The notes below the pieces were generated by a model. It ran no database searches and was not told where the DNA came from. It saw only the letters and a list, made by a program, of their open reading frames with translations. The position numbers were made by a program, and so were the translations under genes. This document shows, one piece after another, positions 56,132 through 64,000 of a stretch of 64,000 bases of DNA. Source of the stretch: Gnetum montanum. Taxonomy: Eukaryota; Streptophyta; Gnetopsida; Gnetales; Gnetaceae. Numbering within the stretch: position 1 is the first letter of the stretch; each line of letters opens with the position of its first letter. Location: positions 509,163 to 573,162 of the forward strand of contig MNCI01007731.1 of NCBI GenBank assembly GCA_015680685.1. Reading direction: 5' to 3'.

Positions 56132-58793
56132 ATGGAGATCCATCGCGACCTCTCCACGCCTTTTGCTCTAGCAGGTCCACATGGCAAGCTCGCGAGACAA
56201 TTGAACCCTAACCTGATCAATTGGGGGTTAGCCATAGCTAGCACTATAGAATCCTTAGAAACATCCCAAGACTAGCCCGAGCATCTGGTTCAAACCCTAG
56301 ATTTAAAGGCTAGGGATGTAACTGAGGACCCTCTCTTCGAGAGACCTATGACCACATCCAAGGGGGAAGTAGAAACATTGAAACTTAGCTCCCTCCTAGA
56401 TGCACAGATGCATGAAAGCATAGCCAAAATTCTGCAAGATAACATTAAAGTCTTCGCATGGTCATACAGTGACATGCCGGGTTTAGACCCAAGGCTGATA
56501 CAACACAACATCATCCTAGACCTGCGCATGAAGACATTCAAGTAAAAGGCTCGCAAAGTCAAACTAGAAATCACACTAGCCATAAGGGATGAAATCACTA
56601 AGCTATACCAAGCTAGTTTCATCTGGATATTTGATTCTTTGGAATGGGTGTCCAAAATCATCGTAGTTTCCAAGAAAACATGAGGAGTACAAATGTACAT
56701 ATTCTTCCGGGGTCTGAACAAGGTGATAATCAAAGACGATTTTTCACTTCCAAGCATCAATCAACTCATTGACACTACAGTTGGTCATGCCCTGCTATGC
56801 TTCATGGACAACTTCTCCAACTACAACCAAATTTGCAACATACTCCAGGCTATCACTAACAACCTATATGAAAGCAATAGGATAGCCTAGTGGAAAGCGA
56901 TAACTACAGAGTTTGACCTAAACTATCTAAGCCAGTCATCGACCAAGGGTCAAACCATAGCAACGCAAGTTACAGCCTCACCCGTCGACGACCACACAAG
57001 CATAGATCCCAAATTCCTAGACGAGCATGTTGGCATTGTCAACATCATCCCATCACACCTGGAGGCTACTTTACACTTCAAGGTTGCTTCAACCCCACGA
57101 GGAGGTAGTGTAGGTGCCATCATTACATTTTCCTCTAGGAAAATGCACTCGTTTGCTTATCGTTTTGTGTTCCCCTACACCAATAATGTGGTAGAGTATG
57201 AGGAGCTACTCAGAGGTCTCTTAGCTACCCAAACACTATGCATACAACACTTGGTAATCTATGGTGATTCACAACTAGTTGTAAATCAAATCACTGAGGT
57301 CTATGCTTGCAAAGCTATGCACCTGCAACCCTATTGCGACCTAGTGAAAAGCATGCTTAAGTAATTTGCAACCACAGATGTGCAACATGTGGCATGCAAT
57401 GAAAAAAAGTGTGGTAGATTCCTTAGCCACCCTTGCGTTAAATATTCCACCACACTCATTTTCAAGTTTGCCAATGTCAATAGTCAAATGTACTAAGCCT
57501 ATCACTCAAACAGGACACGTGACCTCTATTAGTGCTATGGATACCCAGGAGTGGTACGATAACATTAAAGCCTACCTACAACACAAAAAACCCCCATGCG
57601 AACTGACATCTACCCAGAGAGATGCAATCTGTAAGCATGCCTAGCAATATACGCTCATGGGAAATGATGCCCTATGCCAATGCTCTTATGATGGGATATT
57701 GCTGGCATGTGTGGGTAGGGAGCAGGCACAGAAGGTAGTTAATGAAGTGCATGAGGGGCTGTGTGGTGGACACATAGAACTTAGGGCTATGGCTGCAAAA
57801 ATCATACACATAGGGTACTATTGGCCCCACATGGAGTGTGACTGCATGTCGAAAGTTAAGACATGTGACACATGCCAGAGATATGCAAATCTCATACACG
57901 TTTCACCTACGGACCTGCACCCAACGCAAATCACATGGCCTTTCCAATGGTGGGCACTAGATCTCATAGGACCTATCACGCCTAAGTCCTCCATGGGGCA
58001 TAACTTCATTATCATCACCACTAAGTATTTTACTAAGTGGGTGGAAGCCATTCCCCTAAAGAAAATGACATGTCAGGAAATTTTCCATTTCATCCTGGAC
58101 AACATCGTGATAAGGTTTGGGCTTCCAATAACTATTATAACCGACAATGGGCCACAATTCAGTAGTACAGAAACCCAAACCTTTTGCAGTAATCTAGGCA
58201 TCAGACAATCATTCTCCTACCCATATTACCCATAAGCAAATAGAAATGAAGAGGCTACAAATAATTCCATCATCAACTTGCTGAAGCGGATGCTTAGCAA
58301 TAGCAAGAGGCGATGGCACGAGCAAATCCTCTACGTTCTATGGGCCTACAAGATGACATGAAGAACTACGACAAGTAAGACTTCTTACAGCCTTGTTTAT
58401 GGATCTGAAGTTGTGTTGCCTCTTGAGTTGTAGGTACCATCACTCTAAATGATCCTCTCGAATGTCATGAGTGAAGCCCAAAATAATGAGTTGCGGATCA
58501 TCAACCTCTACTCAATAGAGGAAGAGTGCACGCAAACGCTGAGATGCATAGAGCACTACTAGAGTAAGCAACAACAAACGCATCATGCGGATCCACATCG
58601 ATGGCCAGTATAGAAGGGATACCTCATCCTCAAGGCTATCCATGAGCATGTGAGCAAATTCTCAGCCAACTGGGAAGGCCCTTACATGGTCACTAAAGCC
58701 TTCCGGAATGGATCCTTCAAGCTGGAGGACATGGACTGCAATGAGTTTGCCAACCTGGTGAATCACTCATACCTCAAGCCATACTACATGTAA
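56132..58793 (+). pseudogene. TE6 pol with RT core deleted
   Basis: The ATG at 56132 begins the same lead as TE3 (LAGPHGKLARQLNP, TLDLKARDVTEDP). RT runs to DNFSNYNQIC at about 56835, then the text jumps to ILQAITNNLYES, which belongs to the end of RNase H 1. About 815 bp, including YVDD and most of RNase H 1, are missing. Second RNase H: 57061-57365, with LHFKVAS in place of LYFDGAS. Integrase: 57657-58793, all in one frame with several stops: VHEGLCGGH, KTCDTCQ, WALDLIGP, TDNGPQF; the motif with the catalytic Glu reads YYP-stop-ANRNEEA. C-terminal WEGPYMV and NHSYLKPYYM, then TAA at 58791-58793. Confidence 0.9.
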
Positions 58794-58811
58794 AGCATGA
58801 AGAAAATGAGC

Positions 58812-59235
58812 AATGTCTGCAATGATGTTAAACTAGCAGCATTGACCAGCATCTGCAATGGAGTTAAACTAGTGCCATCGACCAGCATCCGCAATGACAT
58901 TAAACTAGTGGCATCGAACAACGTCTGCAATGACGTTAAACTAGTGGCATCGAGTAGCATCTATAATGACGTTAAAATAGCGACGTCATCAAGGAGCATC
59001 CGCTATGATGTTAAACTAGAAGCAAAGAGCAATGTCCACAATCATGTTAAACTAGCAACAACAAGCAATGTCCACTATGACGTAAAAATGGCACCGCTCG
59101 TCCGCTACGATGTAAAACTAGCATAGTTAGTCCTCTATGACATTAAACTAGTATGTACGATCTACTAGGACCTTAAACTAGCACAACAATCTACTGGGAC
59201 TCTAAACCAGCACATGGTCTACCAAGACCTTAAAC
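58812..59235 (+). repeat. TE6 array 3 minisatellite (36-bp units)
   Basis: Seven to eight units at about 36 bp, each with GCAATGACGTTAAACTAG or a close variant, then five units of TCTACTGGGACTCTAAACC type. As 36 is a multiple of three, a 109-codon frame runs through it (CNDVKLVAS repeats) directly after the pol stop; this is a by-product of the period. Confidence 0.88.
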
Positions 59236-60298
59236 TGGGTTCGTGTCACATCCCCAACATGCATCTACGCCAAGTACACATCGAACGAGCATGCATAGTG
59301 CTGACGTGTGGGTGGGATGTTGTAGCTCCAAAACATAGTTCACGATCCACTAGGAACATGATATGGAATGTATGCAACGTCACCATCCTTGGCGTCATGC
59401 TGACCCTCCAGAGATGTTGTATGACATCACACTGGCCCTCTGGACCTATCGTCGTCACGGCCCACCACCCTAATGGTAGTTCCTTGGCCAGTGCCTGCCA
59501 CTAGAGTTCCAACAGTATTTTGGCCGAGCCATAATATTGTTATCGTCTAGGCCCATGCCAACACCTTGGCTCAAATTATGTTTAGCTATGTGGTAGCTAA
59601 TCCCATAACTAAACTGAGAATGCATGCCTTTGGTAGTGATTCTAGACCATCTACACTCACAATAGCTCCTTGTGCCTTCGAGGCTAGTTCCTACACGCTG
59701 ATGCTGCCAAGGCCACTATTGGCCTTCCTACTTTGGACACCATGCACCAACATGGATGTCAAAGAGCTTCAACAACGTCTGTAGCAAGAAAGACCTTTTC
59801 CCTTACTTCACATCGTGGCTATTTTGCTCTTCATCATGCTTATAGGGTGCGATTGAGAGTACGCCTCACCACAGCAGCAAACGCTATGGCATCGCAAAGT
59901 GATTGCCTTGACTAGCTTGGCTACTTTAGGGTGCAAGTGCCATGACATGCGTAACGTAGATCGCCACATGGGAAGCATCTGTAGTCAGGCTAAGATCTCA
60001 CCTGAATGTAACAAAGCTCATCCTGGGAAAGGAACACCTATCCTATAGAGGGTCAAAGGCCAACAAAGGTAAAGATGAAAATGTGAACAAATCCCTCATG
60101 AGCACTCTGATGAGGGACTCTGCTAAACATCATCTTTACCCTTATCCTGAACCTCCTTCCTCTCTGCTTCACCCTTTCACTCTCAAGCATAGCCAAGTCA
60201 TGCCCTAGTGGTCACCAAGCAGCAATGTTAGCATCATGTCTTTCGTAGTGTTTTTTATTCTTTTTTAACATCTCTCGAGCCCATCCTATAGACATCGC
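59236..60298 (+). other. TE6 3' UTR, no gene seen
   Basis: Non-coding, collinear in its second half with the TE2 3' UTR (36900-37770). Open frames here are not shared. Confidence 0.6.
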
Positions 60299-60312
60299 CA
60301 AAGAGGGGCCAA
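60298..60312 (+). promoter_or_regulatory. TE6 polypurine tract
   Basis: CCAAAGAGGGGCCAA directly before the 3' LTR. Confidence 0.85.
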
Positions 60313-62043
60313 TGAAACACCCCAAAATTCAAATACATCCTTGCTTCATTAGTTCTTTGCAAATCGCGCAGCGTCATAGTAGTTCTTCAGGAGATGGATG
60401 CTCTAAAGTTCAAACTGTCTAGTTCGGTAAGTCGTCTACCCTAGGTGTCAATAGGCTAAATGGATTTTCTAGCCTACCCACCTGAGTAGTTCATCTAGCT
60501 GACAGCACACTTAAGAGTAGTGCTCAAAATGTGCAAAATGCTTCAGCAAGTTTTCTAAGTCAAGGAGTTTTGCTACGCTATGCTATGCTACGTAGCATAG
60601 TAGACTGTAGAAGGCGTTTGTAGAAGCGCAGTGCTAAGCTATGCTGTGCTACACAGTCTAGCGTAGCATAGCAAAAGCTGGACAATTAGTCCCCTCGCTT
60701 GACTTTAAGTCCTTTAGCAATGTCTCCTTCCATCAGAAAGTGGTGAACTTGGACAAAATCAGGTCATGTTTGCTGCTACGCTACGCTAAGTTACATGGCG
60801 TAGTGAGGCATAGCAATTCTATGGAAGTTGATAGAAGGAATCTCAAAGGGTGGAATCAGCAAGTTTGCAAGCTTCACAGTACAAAAGGCAATGTTTGTAG
60901 ATTGGCAACATTTTTGTGACTAAGGATGGCTGCTACGCTATGATACGCTACGTAGTGTAGCATAGCATAGAAAATTTATAACCAGCAGTCACAACACTAC
61001 AAAGGTTTCCAATGCATGTAGCAAGACACAATGCAAATTCTTTACTTCGAACCGGCGGCTACGCTATGTGGCATAGTGTAGCGCAGTGTGACAAGATGTT
61101 ATGCTACTCCAAATGCTATGCTACAAAGCATAGCAAGGTATGGAAAGTGGTTACGTGACATTATTGCACCCTCACCTAATTTCACTGTTTCTCTAATAGC
61201 ATAATTACGACATGGTAGGCTCACCCAACAATCATGCAGGCACATGCAGCATAGATAGGTCAGCATAGGCCCAAGGCACGTGGTGTCCAAACTGCATCCT
61301 TTGCATGTCCTTGGTCCTATAAATACCCCAATGAGCAAAGCTTAAACTCTCTTTGGCTCACTCGAGCACTAGGACATTCTGACTTTTGGGGACCTCTAGC
61401 TTCTGGCACTCTAGCTTTCTTTTCGCACTCTTGGGTTTCAGTTTTCTGAGCAATCTGGTGAGCTAACAATTTTGTTGGCTAACAAGAAAAAATTTGGCAT
61501 TGTAACCTTGGGCATTGTAATCCTTCAAGTTTGACATTGTAAATAGTTAGCACTTACAGTTGGCATTCTATCCTGCAATTCTCTACCATCTTGGTAGCAA
61601 TTCGTGTTGTTAACACCTAAGCCCGCATTCAGGCACGTAGCCCTCTTTCTCTACATGCCTTGGTTACTCTCGGGATCTCTACACTTCTCATCACTGTGCA
61701 ACCAATTGTATCCATATTGACAGAGTGAAGTTGTATCTCTGAAGTGGTGCATTTTTCTAACTACATTTTACTTTGTATTGCTTGTTTATCATTTACATTT
61801 TACACTATTTTCTGCCTCTATTACATTCAAGAATTACTTCACGCTATTAGTTTTGTTAGCAAATCATACATTTCAAAAGGTTATATTAACACCGACTAAG
61901 TCCCTATCTAATCGACCAGACCATTCAGGGTGCCCCGTTTCCATTCCATCTAGCACGGCACTCCTATGGAAACGGGGTTGAGATTGTCAATGGCCAACGA
62001 CCCCTTGGCATTTTTCCAACCATTGACATTTTCGATCACTACA
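60313..62043 (+). repeat. TE6 3' LTR (1.73 kb)
   Basis: Starts TGAAACACCCCAAAATTC and ends GATCACTACA. Palindromes at 60569-60602 and 60930-60970, TATA box at 61318-61325, U5 motif near 61905. Confidence 0.92.
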
Positions 62044-62048
62044 ACTAA
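62044..62048. repeat. TE6 target-site duplication, right (ACTAA)
   Basis: Identical to 44875-44879. Confidence 0.9.
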
Positions 62049-63440
62049 GACTAGGATACTGTTGGCACATTTGGCCATTACATGGACCAGTTAGAATATT
62101 TTATTGAAATGTTTTGTTTAAAACATGAGCAAAATCCGTGGTTGAAAATTTGAAGTCCAGTCTTGTGAGTAATGGATATTCTTGGAGAAGAAAGCCTGGT
62201 AAATAATCTTGATGATAAAAGCCTTCTTAAAAAGTAAAGCAGAGTGTCAAGTGAAGGTTGGAATAAAAAGAAGAGAAGGATTATTTACTACAAGAAAGAA
62301 ATATATGGACAAAATAACAAAATAAATCAGCTAAAGAGTTCAAATGGTTTTGAATTTGTAATTGTCAAAGGGTGTAAAGGTTTCTATAATCACAAAAAAA
62401 TCCGAATTTACGAATGATTCGAGAACCGTTGATTAATGCTGCTGGAAACATGAAACTGAAAAAAAAAACAGAACTGAATGCCATCATGTTAAGGTTTTTC
62501 CTTCTACATATTGGCTCTAGAATCCTCTCACATACCTGCTAAAGCTACATTACTGACTTGCCAGACACCAAATCAAAGTTTAGAAAATTCATGGGAGGCT
62601 CTTCTTGCACCAATGATTTTTTTTCGCAGGAGTTTCAGGCCGCAAACGCGTAAAAAAATCAGACAGAGCCGAGGCCAATAGAAGGCAAGGGTAGAACATG
62701 GGAACGTAACAAAAACAAAAGATGGAAATATTTTGTGTATACAGTACACAGAGAAGGATGCCCCTATTTTGTTTATAATGTCGTAGCAGTTTTAACAACC
62801 GATCCATAGCACATTCATCTCTGGTTTGAAATCGATGGCAATTGGAGACAGGTAAAAAAAAGGTGAGAGAACAAAAACGCAGGCAACCCTAAATTTTGGG
62901 GGCAACATAGAAATTGAAACCCTCAATTTGGGGCGCATTGTTCATAACACAAAAAAAAACACTTTCTCCTCCAGCACGCGATGATCAGATTGCGGTTGCA
63001 GAGCCTTCTTGTGTGGAGGCAGTTTGAATCTGTGGTTTTGCTGATGCTACATTTCGAATTTTACACAAACATGTGTCATTTCTTGCAGGTTCTGGGCAGA
63101 AATAAGTGAAAGACCGTTGCCCTGGAACTATGAAGAAACCTCCATGCGATTTACAAGGAAGAGAAGGAAAATCATTTCGCCGCTTTTGCGAAAAAATTAT
63201 TCAATTATTTCTACCACTCAAAGCATATGTCAAAAATAGAGTATAAATTAACTAATAATTTATATATATAGATACATATATATTCACAATATGAAGTACT
63301 CATCGTATGAAGTCTTAGAGACCTGCCATCATTCATCCCAAGTTATGAAATATATTATTTACTGCCCATTTAAAATTTGCAATATTGGTTATCCTATTCA
63401 ATGTCACATTACATTAAAGTTAGCATAAAATGCTCCTCAT
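62049..63440. other. Unassigned AT-rich sequence
   Basis: No match to any module of TE1-TE6 and no convincing open frame on either strand. A short TA-rich run lies at 63257-63285. It lacks the GCTAC/GTAGC motifs that mark the elements. It was already joined to TE5 before TE6 inserted, because TE6's ACTAA duplication bridges the two. Confidence 0.6.
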
Positions 63441-63478
63441 TTCATGCATGACTTCCTAACTCCCTAACCACATAACCT

Positions 63479-63900
63479 TCTCCTAGCTTGTTGGACAAGT
63501 AATCTTCTGATTGGTTAGTCAAATTCCTTGAGAGAGAAGTTAGGAGAGATATTTTTGAGATATTTGGAAATTGTAACTTCCCTATACATCACTTAGAAGA
63601 CTTGACATCTCATTTTGGAGAAGCAAAATACAAGGGATATATATGTATGGAGTAAGTTGCAACTATAGCTTGTATTCCTAAGTATCTTAAAGATTGTATA
63701 TTGTAACTACCAAGGCCACTTGTCAACCTCTTTTTCTCTTTGGTGGTTGCAACCACCCAAAATTGTTGTAACTTACCTAACTTGTTGGGCAAGTAACCTC
63801 CCAACTTGTTGGCCAAGTAATCTCCTCATTGGTTGGCTAAGTTACTTGGGAGAAAAGTTAGGTGAGATATTTTTGAATATGTAACTTCCCTACCTAACTT
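63479..63900 (+). repeat. Two-copy direct repeat, likely LTR promoter region of another element
   Basis: A block with CTTGTTGGACAAGTAATCTT, GATTGGTTAG and AGTTAGGAGAGATATTTTTG at 63485-63560 recurs at 63775-63875. Inside the second copy, CTTGTTGG-CAAGTAA itself appears twice. Such repeats upstream of a TATA box fit LTR U3 enhancers. Confidence 0.45.
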
Positions 63901-63907
63901 TGAACCC

Positions 63908-63915
63908 TATAAAAA
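63908..63915 (+). promoter_or_regulatory. TATA box candidate
   Basis: TATAAAAA followed by GGCTTCAGGGATCAAGGAGG, downstream of the direct repeats. It looks like the promoter of a different LTR element running out of the window. Confidence 0.45.
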
Positions 63916-64000
63916 GGCTTCAGGGATCAAGGAGGAAGAGAAACAACATGGGGTCTCACACATCACACTTGGAATCTTGGAAGATTTGTAAAGAAGATTG

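Larger units (their letters stand above)
44880..62043 (+). mobile_element. TE6, Tat-type retrotransposon, all modules present (17.2 kb)
   Basis: LTRs of 1730 and 1731 bp flanked by ACTAA. It has PBS, duplicated leader, gag, protease, array 1, an antisense gene with all exon regions including exon 1, antisense promoter candidate, array 2, pol with an RT deletion, array 3, 3' UTR and polypurine tract. It is the same subfamily as TE2. All coding regions carry stops. Confidence 0.92.

Noticed and set aside
58797-59126. 109-codon open frame with CNDVKL repeats after TE6 pol
   Set aside because: It is produced by the 36-bp minisatellite period. The TE3 and TE4 arrays have other periods and no such frame.
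63257-63285. Microsatellite of note
   Set aside because: Short impure TA run, ordinary for AT-rich plant DNA.

Overview
The window is plant repeat DNA with no recognisable host gene. Almost all of it is six large Ty3/gypsy LTR retrotransposons (TE1 to TE6), nested in one another and decayed. The pol layout in TE3 (RT with YVDD, a first RNase H, a second 'archaeal-type' RNase H, then integrase with HHCC and DD-E) and the minisatellites after pol place them in the Tat lineage (relatives of Retand, Grande and RIRE2). A vascular plant with a large, heavily methylated genome is likely. The species cannot be told, though a gymnosperm is possible.

Layout. TE1 (minus) occupies 1-4584 and resumes at 39677-about 39910. 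It was split when TE2 (plus, 4585-39671) entered its LTR. TE2 carries two younger intruders. TE3 (plus, 10131-27308, complete, 17.2 kb) sits inside TE2's protease codons with a perfect 5-bp duplication TTGGG. TE4 (minus, 30143-about 36840, 5' half lost) sits inside TE2's antisense gene. Right of TE1 lies a TE5 fragment (plus, about 39917-44879). TE6 (plus, 44880-62043, complete in outline, 17.2 kb, 5-bp duplication ACTAA) follows it. The last 2 kb (62049-64000) is AT-rich sequence I cannot assign, ending in something that looks like the promoter part of another LTR.

Internal plan of the family, read from all copies: LTR - PBS - structured leader - gag-pro in one frame (+) - minisatellite array 1 - a spliced gene on the opposite strand - antisense promoter candidate - array 2 - pol (+) - array 3 - 3' UTR - polypurine tract - LTR. 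The three arrays share the core TTAAACTAGCA and sit exactly at the module borders.

The main discovery candidate is the antisense gene, present in four copies (16126-20312, 27922-30142, 40629-44418, 50903-55298). In TE3 it resolves into eight exons with GT-AG introns. Exon 1 is 119 nt in both TE3 and TE6, exon 2 is 450 nt in both TE5 and TE6, and intron phases agree. The exon sum in TE3 (taking 450 nt for the gap-damaged exon 2) is 3351 nt, exactly 1117 codons including the stop. Exon 2 encodes a domain that by eye resembles the FCP1/NIF-type HAD phosphatase fold with degraded catalytic aspartates. Exon 4 encodes a conserved domain of unknown function, and exons 5-8 encode charged and coiled-coil-like protein.

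All gag, pro, pol and antisense copies carry stops or frameshifts, many of them explained by C-to-T change at CAG, so none looks active here. TE3 is the best preserved. Two single-N joins inside TE3 (19381/19564 and 20440) with duplicated flanks look like assembly artefacts.
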